Positions 1 to 10,449 of a stretch of 64,000 nt of DNA are shown here, in pieces. Origin of the DNA: Paenibacillus sp. Soil787. Lineage in GTDB: Bacteria; Bacillota; Bacilli; Paenibacillales; NBRC-103111. Under the pieces are notes generated by a model that saw only the letters and a list, made by a program, of their open reading frames with translations, did not search any database and was not told where the DNA came from. The first letter of the stretch is position 1. Each line of letters opens with the position of its first letter. A program made the position numbers and the translations under genes. The stretch covers positions 69,498 to 133,497 of the forward strand of contig NZ_LMSP01000011.1 in NCBI RefSeq assembly GCF_001429545.1, read 5' to 3'.

Positions 1-357
1 CGCCAACACCGGCTCCAACGCCAGATCCAACACCAGCGCCAACACCGGCACCAACGCCAGATCCGACACCAGCGCCAACACCGGCACCAACGCCAGATCC
101 AACACCGGCACCAACGCCAGATCCGACACCGGCGCCAACGCCAGATCCGACACCAGCGCCAACGCCAGATCCGACACCAGCGCCAACACCAGATCCGACA
201 CCGGCACCAACGCCAGATCCGACACCGGCGCCAACGCCAGATCCGACACCAGCGCCAACACCAGATCCGACACCAGCGGCAACACCAGATCCGACACCAG
301 CACCAACACCGGTGCCAACACCAGATCCGACACCAGCGCCAACACCGGCACCGGCAC
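1..357 (+). repeat. Pro-Thr linker tandem repeat (coding)
   Basis: Imperfect tandem repeat with a basic unit of 24 bp (8 codons, P-T-P-D-P-T-P-A and rearrangements). Variation lies mostly in third positions (ccg/cca, aca/acg) and in the Asp/Ala alternation, as expected for a coding repeat under slippage and recombination. It continues off the left edge, so its full length is unknown. Confidence 0.9.
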
Positions 358-1919
358 TAACGATAACTTCAGTGGCTCTTAATTCGGGAAATGTAACGGG
401 TGGAGATATTGTATATGTATTCGGCACGGGATTTGTATCTACGTCGCAAGTATTGATCGGAGGTAAGAATGCTCCAATTGTGAGCTACATATCTTCCACT
501 GAAATGTCAGTTCAGGTGCCTGCAGGCGATGCAATCGGCAGCGTCGATGTAACTGTCATAAACACAGATGGTCAACAAGTTACATTGAGCGGAGGATATA
601 CATATATTGCACCTCTGACAGCAGATCCGGAAATTACGTCAGTTACACCGAATACAGGTGTTATCACAGGCGGAAACCAGGTCTATGTCAACGGGAAAAA
701 TTTTAAAACTGGTATGACAATATTTGTAGGCGGAAAACAAGCGTCTACGACATATGTATCTACAACGAAATTTATGATCACTGTTCCAGCAGGTGATAAT
801 GTAGGTGCAGTAGATGTTGCAGTAGCGGATTTGAACAATAAATTCTTCACGCTGGCAACTGCTTATACCTATACCGCTGTTCAATATCCGATACCAACGA
901 TTACTTCGATTGTGCCTAATACTGGACTTGTTGCAGGTGGTGAAACCATCTATGTAAACGGCACGAATTTTGTAAATGGCATCTCACAAGTAACGATTGG
1001 CGGAAAACCTGCTTCTACAACCTATATGAGCAGAACAAGCTTGATGGTAATTGTTCCGGCTGGAGACGCACCTGGAAAAGTGGATGTGAAAGTGACTAAT
1101 GTTACGAATGAAGTTGTTCTTACTCAAGGCTATGAGTATACGCTCCCGGCTATTAAACCAGTAACCGTAACAACTGTTTCTCCTAATCAAGGAAAAGTTA
1201 TGGGCGGAGATATCGTATATATCTACGGTACGAATTTCATGTCCGGTGCAACTGTAACATTTGGCTCAAACATTGCTAGCAGTACTTATGTAAATGCTAC
1301 GACAATTAAAGCTACAGTGCCAGCTGGAACTGTGGTTGGCAAGGTTGACGTAACGGTAACGAATCCGGATGGCGGTACCGGTACGCTACCGCAAGGCTAC
1401 CTGTACACGGTAGTTACACCGACAATTACAAGCTTATCACCGAATCATGGCAACAAAGCGGGTGGAGATGTTATCTACGTTAACGGCACGAACTTTGAAA
1501 GTGGAGCGAACGTAACGATAAACGGTGTGAACGCGTCTGTAACTTTTATGAATAGTACAAGTTTGAAAGTTACAGTACCGAGCAGTCCGACAATAGGGGA
1601 TGTACCGCTTGTTGTCACTTTATCGAACGGACAGTCAGCATCGGCAACCTTTACTTATGATAATGGACCAGTCCTTCCGGCGCCAAAAATCACAAGTATG
1701 TCGCCGACTACGAGTCCCGTAGGTTCTCTTGTTTATGTTAATGGTTTAAACTTTGCTAGTACTTCGAAGGTGTATTTTGGTGGAGTTCAAGCTACAGCTG
1801 TATATATGAACTCGAAGAGTTTAAAAGTTACTGTACCCAGCGGTTCCGGTGTGGTTAACGTTACCGTCGTTAACGCTGACGGACAAACAAGTAATGCACT
1901 CACATTTACAATTAATTAA
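1..1919 (+). CDS. IPT/TIG-repeat surface protein, 5'-truncated by window edge
   Basis: The reading frame is open from base 3 to the TAA at 1917-1919, so the gene starts upstream of the window; the GTG at 312 lies inside the repeat and is not a credible start. About 118 residues of Pro-Thr-Pro-Asp/Ala linker are followed by six IPT/TIG (immunoglobulin-like) modules of roughly 85 residues. Each opens with an I-T-S-[VLIM]-x-P-like strand, then G-G-[DNE]-x-[IV]-Y-[VI]-x-G-x-[NG]-F, and most end in G-x-x-x-Y. Such modules are common in extracellular proteins and the linker suits a wall-spanning stalk. Binding target and anchoring domain are not visible. A strong terminator follows at once. The convergent glycosyltransferase gene makes linker glycosylation conceivable, which is inference only. 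Confidence 0.85.
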   Translation, partial: PTPAPTPDPTPAPTPAPTPDPTPAPTPAPTPDPTPAPTPDPTPAPTPDPTPAPTPDPTPAPTPDPTPAPTPDPTPAPTPDPTPAPTPDPTPAATPDPTPAPTPVPTPDPTPAPTPAPALTITSVALNSGNVTGGDIVYVFGTGFVSTSQVLIGGKNAPIVSYISSTEMSVQVPAGDAIGSVDVTVINTDGQQVTLSGGYTYIAPLTADPEITSVTPNTGVITGGNQVYVNGKNFKTGMTIFVGGKQASTTYVSTTKFMITVPAGDNVGAVDVAVADLNNKFFTLATAYTYTAVQYPIPTITSIVPNTGLVAGGETIYVNGTNFVNGISQVTIGGKPASTTYMSRTSLMVIVPAGDAPGKVDVKVTNVTNEVVLTQGYEYTLPAIKPVTVTTVSPNQGKVMGGDIVYIYGTNFMSGATVTFGSNIASSTYVNATTIKATVPAGTVVGKVDVTVTNPDGGTGTLPQGYLYTVVTPTITSLSPNHGNKAGGDVIYVNGTNFESGANVTINGVNASVTFMNSTSLKVTVPSSPTIGDVPLVVTLSNGQSASATFTYDNGPVLPAPKITSMSPTTSPVGSLVYVNGLNFASTSKVYFGGVQATAVYMNSKSLKVTVPSGSGVVNVTVVNADGQTSNALTFTIN

Positions 1920-1927
1920 ATAACAGT

Positions 1928-1959
1928 AAAAAGGACTGCCCACGTGGACAGTCCTTTTT
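1928..1959. terminator. Bidirectional terminator between convergent genes
   Basis: Arms AAAAAGGACTG and CAGTCCTTTTT flank a short GC-rich loop. A-tract and T-tract on either side let it serve both the + strand IPT/TIG gene and the - strand glycosyltransferase gene. Confidence 0.85.
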
Positions 1960-1966
1960 ACTATTA

Positions 1967-3880
1967 TTATAGAAATATGCATTGAGAAGTATTTGGAAAT
2001 TGCTCTATGTAACTAGATTTAAACCTTCGATAAGCTTCAGGACTGGCGTGCTCTTTATAGAGCCCGATGATGTCAACGAAAGCTTCTTTTTTGAAAGATG
2101 CTTCTAGAAATGGGAGTGCTTCTTCCATATTTCCACAGTTAATATACCATACTCCGACATTCTTAAGCCCCTTTGCATGGAGCAAGTTGTTTTCAAGGAG
2201 AACACTGTACAGATCAAGTGCTTGTTCATGAAATCCACGAGTGTAAAACCAGTCAGCCATATTATTCAGGACTGTTTCACTTGCCATAATTTGCATAAGA
2301 GACAAATAGATCTCTGTATATCCGTAACGCCAAAGCAGTTGCAAAGTTTGAGTAAACCTATCCTCTTGGTTCGTTAGGACTTCGCTGTTCCAAGTTTTAT
2401 TATTAATGGCTAACAAGGCTTCCTGCACGAGGGCGGTGCAAGCAGTGGTGTCTCCCGTGGCAGTATCAGCAATTGAGATTTCTTGATGAACAATAGCAGC
2501 GGCTATTGCAAGCGAATCATCTAACGAATTCGGCCGAAGAGAAGAAGTGGTCGATGTAGACAAATTGCGAAGCAGCAGATTTTGCTGAACAATATCGGCT
2601 TTATCAATCTGCAAGCCAAGCTCAAGCACATCAGAAGCATATTTGGTAACAAGTTCAATACTCCCGATTTTTAGTGCCATTTTATGTAATAACATTTTGT
2701 TCATAGGTTGGTGAAGAGGATAGAGTTGTTCAATAATGTCTGCTACTTGATCATATGGTTCAGATTGAAGAAGGGCCTCCATTAATAGCTGGAGAACAGC
2801 GTAATTCTTTGGTTGATGTTGCAGAGTTTTCACCCAGTGATGAATCGCGCCCGTAATATCGCCTTTTCTACGCTTTATCTCAGCAATGGACTGATGGGGG
2901 ACAATTTTCCCATATGATGGCTTTATAATCCAATAAGGCGAACCCTTCTTTTCAGCTTCCACTGCAATTTGAATGCATTGATGAAATACATTCTCAGCGG
3001 CGTTCCAGAGCCCGAGAGCTTCCAATAGAATCCCTTCCATACATAGGAAATCTGTCCGGTCAGGTAGTAGTTTTATACCATTTCGAATATTTACATGTGC
3101 TTTCGAATAATTGCCCTTCTTCATTTCAAGTACGGCAAGTCTTTCGAGCAGATAAAAATACCACGTATCCGATGGGCTGCTTCGTTCCAAGGACCGCCGG
3201 TAAACATCCAGAGCCTCATCTTCGCGTCCGGCGCTTGTATACTCATTGCCGAGCACGAAGCAGAAGTAAGGGTTGTTCCGCTTTTCGCCCGCATTCATTT
3301 TCTCCAATATCGATAAATTTCGTTCCGATTTGTTTTTTTCCTGAACAACCTGTACTGTGTAGCCAGTGTGGAAAATCACGAACGGATAAGGTGTGAATAA
3401 AGGTGTACCGAAGTCGGATGTTAACTGCTCATGAATCGGTTCAATATATCGAATGGATTGAGCGTTGAGGAACAAGCGCGCTCCCGTCGATTCCGCTACA
3501 TTCGATTCGTCATTTCCGCTGCCACCAAAATTCATAATGTTCAGCACAAATCCGCAAGGCCTATCGCTTTTATATTCCAGCAAAAATTTTCTAAGTTTAT
3601 CATGATCTGCCGGTTGCACATATTCATCTGCATCAAGAATTAATATCCAACGCCCAGAAGCATGGCGGATTGACTCGTTTCGTGCAGCAGAGAAATCGTT
3701 CGTCCATGATAAATCATATACTTTGTCCGTATGGCGGGCTGCAATAGCTTTGGTTTGATCTGTTGACCCCGTATCGACGACAATAATCTCATCGACAAGG
3801 GTTTTGACGCTAAGAAGGCATCGTTCAAGTACTTTTTCTTCATTTTTAACGATCATGCAGAGAGAAAGAAGGGGTTTCAT
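1967..3880 (-). CDS. Family 2 glycosyltransferase with TPR-like region
   Basis: 637 residues. The N-terminal ~110 residues are a GT-A family 2 domain: MIVKNEE near 9-15, VDTGSTD at 35-41 (nucleotide-binding acidic residue) and LDADE at 82-86 (the DxD-type metal/nucleotide-sugar motif). The rest is helical and contains several TPR-like pairs, for example the stretch with Y-x-x-A-L-D-x-Y. This GT2-TPR layout is common in Paenibacillaceae and is usually cytoplasmic, modifying protein or polysaccharide acceptors; donor and acceptor cannot be read here. The start is supported by GGAGG about 7 bases upstream. It follows the methyltransferase gene on the same strand with an 89 bp gap, probably as one unit. 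Confidence 0.85.
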   Translation of the reverse strand: MKPLLSLCMIVKNEEKVLERCLLSVKTLVDEIIVVDTGSTDQTKAIAARHTDKVYDLSWTNDFSAARNESIRHASGRWILILDADEYVQPADHDKLRKFLLEYKSDRPCGFVLNIMNFGGSGNDESNVAESTGARLFLNAQSIRYIEPIHEQLTSDFGTPLFTPYPFVIFHTGYTVQVVQEKNKSERNLSILEKMNAGEKRNNPYFCFVLGNEYTSAGREDEALDVYRRSLERSSPSDTWYFYLLERLAVLEMKKGNYSKAHVNIRNGIKLLPDRTDFLCMEGILLEALGLWNAAENVFHQCIQIAVEAEKKGSPYWIIKPSYGKIVPHQSIAEIKRRKGDITGAIHHWVKTLQHQPKNYAVLQLLMEALLQSEPYDQVADIIEQLYPLHQPMNKMLLHKMALKIGSIELVTKYASDVLELGLQIDKADIVQQNLLLRNLSTSTTSSLRPNSLDDSLAIAAAIVHQEISIADTATGDTTACTALVQEALLAINNKTWNSEVLTNQEDRFTQTLQLLWRYGYTEIYLSLMQIMASETVLNNMADWFYTRGFHEQALDLYSVLLENNLLHAKGLKNVGVWYINCGNMEEALPFLEASFKKEAFVDIIGLYKEHASPEAYRRFKSSYIEQFPNTSQCIFL

Positions 3881-3969
3881 TGATTTCCTCCAAGGCGTTA
3901 AATAGTCAGGTATTTTAAAGCAAATATTAGTTCTAAATTCAACGTAATTAAGAATACTGAACTGTTTGT

Positions 3970-4995
3970 TTATTTTTTTATAGCGGTAACCTCCATAGAC
4001 CCGTTATAGTGGCCTGAAACATTGTAATCCACTACCTCAAAGCCCAAAATATCCAACCATTTTTTGAGAGAACGGAAGGAAAAGTAATTTAAATGCTCAA
4101 CAATTCTCCACATAGGGTCAGTATCTTTTTTTACCATGGAAAACGCACTTTCGAAATTGGGTGTAGAAATCCAAAGGGCACCTTTGTCATTAAGAAGTGA
4201 ATGTGCTTTACGTAAAGCTTGAATAGGATCAAACATATGTTCTATGACATCACCCATAATCAAAACGTCAAATTTTTCCGCGGTTTCAAATTCAAGGAAA
4301 TCTACCGTGTAGACTGGAATATCAAGCATATTGGTAGCAGCTTCTGCATAGGGAGGTCGTATATCTATTCCTGTAACATTAAACATGAATTCCTTTGCGA
4401 CCGCTGATAATTCACCTGCACCTACACCAACCTCAAGTAAACGGTCTCCCGGAGCTATAAAAGTTAAATTCCTCATCATTTGACTGATGGTTGGGAAGAA
4501 TGTTGTTTTTGGACTTAAATTGAAATCAAAAGCACTATTAGCGAGAAGTTCGCCAAGGTTTACAGGATAGTTAAATGCGAATAAGTGATGACATGAATCA
4601 CAGCACATCCAGAGTCGGATTGGGTGAAAACCTGGGATGAAATCCATTGAAGTCGTAGTATTGTAAGTGGCGTATGGATGGCCTTTTTCTCCACACAGAG
4701 GGCAATTTTCAATATGATTTTCTTGTGGTTCCATGTAATTGTATGTGTAAGCAGGATGATCTTCTTTTAAAAGTATTTGACTTAGCCGAGGATTTTTTTC
4801 AAAAGCTGTTCGGAAGTATTGAAAGGAAGAGATAGGGTCACGAAGTCGGTTATATATCTCTCCTATCCGATAACAAGATATGGCAGAGAGTGGCTGATTG
4901 TTATCGATAATTTCAAGATATATTGTCAATGCTTGCTCATCCCTAATTCTTAGTAATCCTTCAGCCTCTTTAAACAAGGAAACCCAATCTGTCAT
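3970..4995 (-). CDS. Class I SAM-dependent methyltransferase with zinc-knuckle segment
   Basis: 341 residues. Residues 1-75 look like TPR helices. Residues 98-135 carry two CxxC pairs (C98/C101 and C132/C135), likely a structural zinc site. From about 186 comes a Rossmann methyltransferase: LLEVGVGAGE at 186-195 (motif I), acidic D211 after strand beta-2, and M-G-D-V-I-E-H-M (motif IV region). It fits the Methyltransf_23/11 type that acts on sugars, lipids or protein-linked glycans. AAGGAG precedes the ATG. Its neighbour is a glycosyltransferase, so joint glycan decoration is a fair inference; the substrate is unknown. Confidence 0.82.
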   Translation of the reverse strand: MTDWVSLFKEAEGLLRIRDEQALTIYLEIIDNNQPLSAISCYRIGEIYNRLRDPISSFQYFRTAFEKNPRLSQILLKEDHPAYTYNYMEPQENHIENCPLCGEKGHPYATYNTTTSMDFIPGFHPIRLWMCCDSCHHLFAFNYPVNLGELLANSAFDFNLSPKTTFFPTISQMMRNLTFIAPGDRLLEVGVGAGELSAVAKEFMFNVTGIDIRPPYAEAATNMLDIPVYTVDFLEFETAEKFDVLIMGDVIEHMFDPIQALRKAHSLLNDKGALWISTPNFESAFSMVKKDTDPMWRIVEHLNYFSFRSLKKWLDILGFEVVDYNVSGHYNGSMEVTAIKK

Positions 4996-5156
4996 AGTAT
5001 TCTCCTTAAGTATGTTGTTTTCTCTTACGTATTATTGACATTTCAAATATTACAGGTGTTTATTTAATATCGGCATCCAAACTAGTCAACGTAATAGCTG
5101 AGTAATAATCCATTTAAGATATCGTTTAAAGATTCAATGGCCTAGTTATAGAACGC

Positions 5157-5250
5157 TGTGGATAATGTGCACAACTCTGTGCATAACTTTGTTAATAAGT
5201 TGTAAAAAGCCTGATACGACAATGTTCTACAAATTCTGCACTTATCCACG
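5157..5250. promoter_or_regulatory. DnaA-box cluster upstream of the cold-shock gene
   Basis: Two perfect matches to TTATNCACA on the minus strand (TGTGGATAA 5157-5165, TGTGCATAA 5178-5186) and one single-mismatch site on the plus strand (TTATCCACG 5242-5250) lie within 94 bp. The 4996-5402 interval has no gene otherwise. DnaA binding is an inference from the motif. Confidence 0.55.
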
Positions 5251-5302
5251 GCTTGTATATACCCGAATTTTCAAAATATTTCTTCAAATGGTAAGTTAGA
5301 AA

Positions 5303-5332
5303 TTGACAGGCCAAGCGGACGGGTGATATAGT
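5303..5332 (+). promoter_or_regulatory. Sigma-A-type promoter of the cold-shock gene
   Basis: TTGACA (5303-5308), an 18 bp spacer and TATAGT (5327-5332). Transcription would start near 5340 and leave an untranslated leader of about 60 nt, rich in A and T, in keeping with the long leaders of csp genes. Confidence 0.65.
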
Positions 5333-5402
5333 TAAAAAGTAAGGGCTTTCATTTTTAGTTTTATCATTTATTATTTTTTAAAACGAAAGGAATGTGTACG
5401 TT

Positions 5403-5600
5403 ATGCAAGGTAAAGTAAAATGGTTTAACGCAGAAAAAGGGTATGGTTTCATTGAGCGTGAAGATGGCGGGGATGTATTCGTGCATTTCTCAGCGATTCA
5501 ATCAGAAGGCTTCAAAACGTTAGATGAAGGTCAGGCTGTAGAGTTTGACATCGTAGAAGGCGCACGTGGACCGCAAGCCGCTAATGTAAGCAGAATATAA
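5403..5600 (+). CDS. CspA/CspB-family cold-shock protein
   Basis: 65 residues, the typical size of a single cold-shock domain. It has RNP1 (K-G-Y-G-F-I-E, about residues 13-19) and RNP2 (V-F-V-H-F, about 27-31), which bind single-stranded RNA/DNA; the family melts mRNA structure in the cold. The ATG at 5403 is preferred because AAAGGA ends about 11 bases upstream; an in-frame GTG at 5394 sits too close to that site. A promoter and a terminator bracket it, so it is probably monocistronic. Which csp paralogue it is cannot be decided from one gene. Confidence 0.95.
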   Translation: MQGKVKWFNAEKGYGFIEREDGGDVFVHFSAIQSEGFKTLDEGQAVEFDIVEGARGPQAANVSRI

Positions 5601-5647
5601 GTTTCCGGTACGTTTGTGCCGCTTGAATACATCTATGAACTAACTAG

Positions 5648-5680
5648 CACCCTGGGGCAATGACTCTGGGGTGTTTTTTT
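5648..5680 (+). terminator. Terminator after the cold-shock gene
   Basis: CACCC pairs with GGGTG around a loop of about 15 nt and is followed by seven T residues. Confidence 0.65.
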
Positions 5681-5767
5681 GCTTAAATTGTAAGATCGGA
5701 ATTTAAAGGAATTATGAAGATGGGGGTGGAATGTAGTATAATGTAAGCAGGAAGGGAGATGTTGAAC

Positions 5768-6316
5768 ATGGAAATTAGCATTCGCGGAGAACACCTTGAA
5801 GTAACTGAAGCCCTCAGGGACTATGTCGACAAGAAATTGAACAGACTAGAGAGGTATTTTGAAGCTCCCCTTACATCAGATGTACAAGTAAAGCTTAGCG
5901 TAGTCAAAGGTTTGCAAGCTATTGAGGTAGGTATTCCCCTAACAGGCGTGCTGCTGAGAGCTGAAGAACGCAACAATGATATGTATGCGTCGATTGATTT
6001 GGTCGTAGACAAGTTGGAACGCCAGATACGCAAGCATAAGACGAGGACGAATCGAAAAATTCGCCAAGAGGGCGGCAAGCGTGATTTATTTAAGGTTGAA
6101 ACATCGTCTGTTACTTATTTGGACGAAGAAGAAGACTTTGAACTGGTCCGCAACAAACGTTTTGATTTGAAGCCGATGGATGTGGAAGAAGCGATTCTAC
6201 AAATGAACATGGTAGGCCATAATTTCTTCGTTTTTTCGAACATGGATACGGATCAAGTCAATGTAGTTTACAAACGTGATGACGGCAAGTATGGTCTGAT
6301 TGAGCCGGCTGTTTAA
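5768..6316 (+). CDS. hpf: Ribosome hibernation promoting factor, long form
   Basis: 182 residues, the size of long HPF (YvyD/HPF-long). The N-terminal ~100 residues form the beta-alpha-beta ribosome-binding domain opening M-E-I-S-I-R-G. The C-terminal ~60 residues (starting near R-N-K-R-F-D-L-K-P, ending Y-G-L-I-E-P) are the dimerisation domain that joins two ribosomes into 100S particles in stationary phase. The ATG at 5768 lies 9 bases after GGGAG; an upstream in-frame ATG at 5759 touches the Shine-Dalgarno and is unlikely. A TATAAT lies at 5737-5742 without a clear -35 box. Position just before secA matches Bacillus synteny. Confidence 0.93.
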   Translation: MEISIRGEHLEVTEALRDYVDKKLNRLERYFEAPLTSDVQVKLSVVKGLQAIEVGIPLTGVLLRAEERNNDMYASIDLVVDKLERQIRKHKTRTNRKIRQEGGKRDLFKVETSSVTYLDEEEDFELVRNKRFDLKPMDVEEAILQMNMVGHNFFVFSNMDTDQVNVVYKRDDGKYGLIEPAV

Positions 6317-6354
6317 TAACAAAAGCGGAGCAACTCGAGACATCCCTATAACAA

Positions 6355-6394
6355 AAAATGAGCTTGATTCGATTCAATCGAATTAAGCTTTTTC
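6355..6394. terminator. Terminator after hpf
   Basis: A long hairpin with arms built on AGCTTGATTCGAT and ATCGAATTAAGCT is followed by TTTTTC; A-residues precede it. Confidence 0.7.
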
Positions 6395-6564
6395 TTATGC
6401 ATGCAATCGAGACATCGATTCAATACTAAAGAAATAAGGAAAAACGTGATCTTTTCAGCCGCCTTGGACTGTGTATATCGATGTAGAAATGGTCATTTGT
6501 TGCGGCAAGACCGTCAAAAGTGGTACAATTTAAGGATACGAATGCAAGGGAAAGGGGTTCACCG

Positions 6565-9084
6565 ATGCTAGGACTAGTGAAGAAAATTTTTGGTGATTCC
6601 AATGAACGGGAAATTAAACGGATGCTCAAGGCTGTTGATTATATCAACGACCTTGAAGCCAGTATTAAGCCGCTGTCCGATGAGGAATTGAAAGGCAAGA
6701 CAATTGAGTTCAGAAACCGCCTGGCAAAAGGCGAAGAATTGGATGATTTGCTACCTGAAGCTTTTGCTGTTGTTAGAGAAGCGGGTTTACGTGTTTTAGG
6801 TAAACGTCATTACGATGTTCAGCTCATTGGTGGTATGGTGCTTCACGAAGGCCGTATTGCCGAGATGAGAACAGGGGAAGGGAAAACGCTCGTTGGAACA
6901 TTACCTGTCTATTTGAATGCTTTGCTTGGCAGAGGCGTACACGTGGTTACGGTCAATGACTATTTGGCTCAACGTGATAGCGCCGAGATGGGTCAGATCT
7001 ATGAATTCCTCGGTTTGACGGTTGGGGTTAATCTACATGATCTATCTCATGAGGAAAAGCAAGCGGCTTACGCTTGCGATATTACGTATGGTACGAATAA
7101 CGAATACGGTTTCGACTACTTGCGTGATAACATGGTGCTTTATAAAGAGCAGATGGTTCAGCGTCCGCTTTATTTTGCGGTTATCGATGAAGTTGACTCC
7201 ATTTTGGTCGATGAGGCGAGAACACCTTTGATTATTTCGGGACAAGCTGCTAAGTCGACAGACTTGTACTACGCGGCTGACCGTTTTGTGGCTAAGTTGA
7301 AAGAAGAAGAGGATTACACGATTGATATTAAAGTTCGTTCCGTAGCTCTTACTGAAGAAGGGGTAGCTAAAGCGGAGCGAGCATTCGGTATAGAGAACTT
7401 ATTCGATCATCAGAATGTGAATATCAATCATCACGTGACTCAAGGGCTCAAGGCTCGTTTCATTATGAAGCGCGATGTGGATTATGTGGTACAAGAAGAC
7501 GAAGTTATGATTGTTGATGAATTCACGGGCCGTATTATGACTGGCCGTCGTTATAGTGATGGGCTGCACCAAGCCATTGAGGCCAAAGAGCAGCTGCAAG
7601 TTCAGAATGAGAGCATGACGCTTGCGACAATTACATTCCAGAACTATTTCCGGATGTACCGCAAGCTAGCGGGTATGACAGGTACTGCGAAGACGGAAGA
7701 GGAAGAGCTCAAGAAAATTTACGGTCTTGAAGTTATCATTGTTCCGACGAACCGTCCGATGATTCGTAAGGATATGCCGGATGTTGTTTACAAGTCAGAG
7801 ATGGGTAAATTCAGAGCCGTTGTTGAGCAAATCGTAGAGCGTCATAAGCTGAACCAACCGGTACTTGTTGGTACAGTGTCTATTGAGAACTCAGAGAAAT
7901 TGTCGGAGATGCTCAAAAAGAAAGGCGTTCAGCACAAAGTACTGAATGCGAAGTATCATGCTGAAGAAGCTGAAATCGTAGCACGTGCAGGTCAACCAGG
8001 CTCTGTGACGATTGCAACGAACATGGCGGGCCGCGGTACGGACATTGTGCTCGGTGAAGGCGTACATGATGCAGGCGGACTGCATATCATAGGTACTGAA
8101 CGTCATGAAAGCAGACGGATCGATAATCAGCTGCGTGGACGCGCAGGCCGTCAAGGTGACCCTGGTTCTTCACAGTTCTACCTCTCCCTTGAGGACGAAT
8201 TGATGAAACGTTTCGGCGCTGACAATATCATGGCGATGATGGACCGCCTTGGGATGGAAGAAGATCAACCGATCGAAAGTAAATTGATCTCGCGTGCCGT
8301 TGAATCGGCCCAAAAACGCGTTGAGGGTAACAACTTCGACGTTCGTAAAGTCGTACTTCAATATGACGATGTGATGAATCAACAACGGGAAATTATATAT
8401 AAACAGCGCCGTGAGCTGCTGGAATCCGAGAATATTCGTGAAGTTATCGAGGGCATGATCAACGCGGTTATCGAACGCATCGTGAAAGCACACTGTCCGG
8501 AGGAACAAATTCCGGAGGAGTGGGAGCTTCAGGAAGTGGCTAACTTCGTGAACAACAACTTCTTAACTGAAGAAGGCCAGATTACGGATCAAAATATTTG
8601 GGGCAAAGAACAAGAAGAGATTATTGACTACATCAAAGATCTCGTTAGCAAGCGTTATGATGAGCGTGAGGCGGAGATCGGTGAAGAATTCATGCGTGAA
8701 TTCGAAAAGGTCGTTGCTCTTCGTGCGGTAGATAGCAAATGGATGGATCACATCGACGCGATGGATCAGCTGCGCCAAGGTATTCATCTTCGTGCTTACG
8801 GCGGAACGGATCCGCTGCGTGAGTATCAATTCGAAGGCTTCGAGATGTTCCAAGAAATGATCGACAATATCCGCGAAGAAGTCGCGATGTACATCATGAA
8901 GGCTCACGTACAAAGCAACCTGGAACGTCAAGCGGTAGCCGAAGGTCAAGCGGTGGATACGAAGAATGAAGCTGGCGGGAAGAAACCGCTCGTGCGCGGC
9001 GATGAGCAGCGTATTGGTCGCAACGACCCGTGCCCATGCGGCAGCGGGAAGAAATTCAAGCAGTGCCACGGACAAGGCAGCTAA
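6565..9084 (+). CDS. secA: Preprotein translocase ATPase SecA
   Basis: 839 residues, close to the usual Bacillus length. It drives proteins through SecYEG using ATP. Walker A is MRTGEGKT at 101-108 and Walker B lies in the V-I-D-E-V-D segment near 220. NBD2 carries [10 protein letters not shown] and the arginine-finger stretch R-G-R-A-G-R-Q-G-D. The C-terminal zinc/SecB-type tail is complete: C823, C825, C834 and H835. The ATG at 6565 follows AAAGGGG; the frame is open further upstream but without family sequence. prfB follows after 67 bp, the conserved secA-prfB pair. Confidence 0.98.
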   Translation: MLGLVKKIFGDSNEREIKRMLKAVDYINDLEASIKPLSDEELKGKTIEFRNRLAKGEELDDLLPEAFAVVREAGLRVLGKRHYDVQLIGGMVLHEGRIAEMRTGEGKTLVGTLPVYLNALLGRGVHVVTVNDYLAQRDSAEMGQIYEFLGLTVGVNLHDLSHEEKQAAYACDITYGTNNEYGFDYLRDNMVLYKEQMVQRPLYFAVIDEVDSILVDEARTPLIISGQAAKSTDLYYAADRFVAKLKEEEDYTIDIKVRSVALTEEGVAKAERAFGIENLFDHQNVNINHHVTQGLKARFIMKRDVDYVVQEDEVMIVDEFTGRIMTGRRYSDGLHQAIEAKEQLQVQNESMTLATITFQNYFRMYRKLAGMTGTAKTEEEELKKIYGLEVIIVPTNRPMIRKDMPDVVYKSEMGKFRAVVEQIVERHKLNQPVLVGTVSIENSEKLSEMLKKKGVQHKVLNAKYHAEEAEIVARAGQPGSVTIATNMAGRGTDIVLGEGVHDAGGLHIIGTERHESRRIDNQLRGRAGRQGDPGSSQFYLSLEDELMKRFGADNIMAMMDRLGMEEDQPIESKLISRAVESAQKRVEGNNFDVRKVVLQYDDVMNQQREIIYKQRRELLESENIREVIEGMINAVIERIVKAHCPEEQIPEEWELQEVANFVNNNFLTEEGQITDQNIWGKEQEEIIDYIKDLVSKRYDEREAEIGEEFMREFEKVVALRAVDSKWMDHIDAMDQLRQGIHLRAYGGTDPLREYQFEGFEMFQEMIDNIREEVAMYIMKAHVQSNLERQAVAEGQAVDTKNEAGGKKPLVRGDEQRIGRNDPCPCGSGKKFKQCHGQGS

Positions 9085-9151
9085 TCAATCTGAGAAGCGT
9101 ACGCCCAAGTCCGGTTGGCAGGTCACAAGCAGAATAAATGAGGTGTACAAC

Positions 9152-10265
9152 ATGCTGGAACCAGAAGTAAAACAAGATTTAAGAGAGACAGCAAAGCGAC
9201 TAACCGAATTACGGGGGTCTCTTTGACTTAGATCATAAGCTTGAAGCAATCGGGGATTTTGAGGAAAAAATGGGGGCGCCGGACTTCTGGGACGATAATG
9301 ATCGTGCCCAGAAGACCATCGCGGATCTCAACGCCATCAAAAGTGTCGTCGATCAGTTCCAAGGCTTCTCGAACGAGTTCGACGACCTGCAGGTCATGGT
9401 CGAGCTCGAGGAAGAGGAGAGCGATGCCGGCCTAGCGAAAGACATTGAAGCAGGCATCGATGCTTTGAAGAAGAAGCTCGAATCCTTCGAGCTTGGCTTG
9501 CTTCTCAATCAGCCGTACGATCGGCTGAATGCGATCCTTGAGCTGCATCCCGGTGCCGGCGGCACCGAGTCGCAGGACTGGGCGGAGATGCTGCTGCGCA
9601 TGTACCGCCGCTGGGCGGAGAAGCGGGGCTACAAAGTCGAGGTGCTCGACTATTTGCCCGGCGACGAAGCCGGCGTGAAGAGTGTCACGCTGCAGATCAC
9701 GGGCTTCAACGCCTACGGCTATTTGAAGGCGGAGAAGGGCGTGCATCGGCTCGTCCGGATCTCGCCGTTCGACGCCTCCGGTCGTCGTCACACCTCGTTT
9801 GCGTCGTGTGACGTCATGCCGGAGATTGAGGACGACACGGATGTGGGCGAGATCCGCTCCGAGGATCTCAAGATCGACACATACCGCGCAAGCGGCGCCG
9901 GCGGTCAACACATCAACACCACGGATTCGGCTGTGCGGATTACGCACATACCGACGGGTGTCGTGGTGAGCTGTCAGCAAGAACGCTCGCAGATCAAGAA
10001 CCGTGAGAAAGCGATGAAGATGCTTAGGTCTAAGCTCTACGAGCGGAAGATCGAAGAGCAGCTGAAGCATCTCGCTGAGATTCGCGGCGAGCAGTCTGAC
10101 ATTGCCTGGGGCAGCCAGATTCGTTCTTATGTGTTTCATCCCTATAGCATGGTCAAAGATCACAGGACTTCAGCGGAAACCGGGAATATTGGCGCAGTCA
10201 TGGATGGAGATCTCAATATGTTCATCGATGCTTACCTGCGTCATCAGATTCGGAAGCCGGAGTAG
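9152..10265 (+). CDS. prfB: Peptide chain release factor 2 with programmed +1 frameshift
   Basis: RF2 ends translation at UAA and UGA. The first frame runs from the ATG at 9152 for 24 codons to an in-frame TGA at 9224-9226. Slipping +1 at CTT (9221-9223) skips T9224 and resumes at GAC 9225, giving D-L-D-H-K and a 370-residue product. The recognition tripeptide S-P-F is at 204-206 and the catalytic G-G-Q at 250-252. The GAGGT before the ATG supports the start. The coding region from 9270 onward is visibly richer in G and C than secA. The frameshift makes synthesis self-limiting: abundant RF2 ends translation at the early UGA. Confidence 0.97.
9213..9227 (+). promoter_or_regulatory. RF2 autoregulatory frameshift site
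   Basis: An internal Shine-Dalgarno-like GGGGG (9213-9217), three bases, then CTT TGA C. This is the standard prfB recoding signal: slippery CTT, poor-context UGA followed by C, and a purine stretch just upstream. Confidence 0.95.
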
Positions 10266-10350
10266 AACGTGTGCACAGGAACTGTGTACTGGAAGAGCTT
10301 GGTGCACGGATCACTTAACGCAAAACGCATACATGGAGCTATAGACGTTT

Positions 10351-10381
10351 ATCCTACATCTGAAAGGTGTAGGATTTTTTT
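10351..10381 (+). terminator. Terminator after prfB
   Basis: ATCCTACA pairs with TGTAGGAT around a short loop, followed by a run of seven T residues. Confidence 0.85.
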
Positions 10382-10449
10382 AAGTTTAATGTCAATCAGG
10401 GATTGGGTAAGGAAATAGTAAGGATGGAACAACGAGGAGGAAGAAAATC

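Noticed and set aside
312-1919. GTG at 312 as the start of the IPT/TIG gene
   Set aside because: The frame is open to the left edge through the same Pro-Thr repeat, and no ribosome binding site precedes 312.
9432-10163. Open frame antisense to prfB
   Set aside because: Shadow of the GC-rich prfB coding region.
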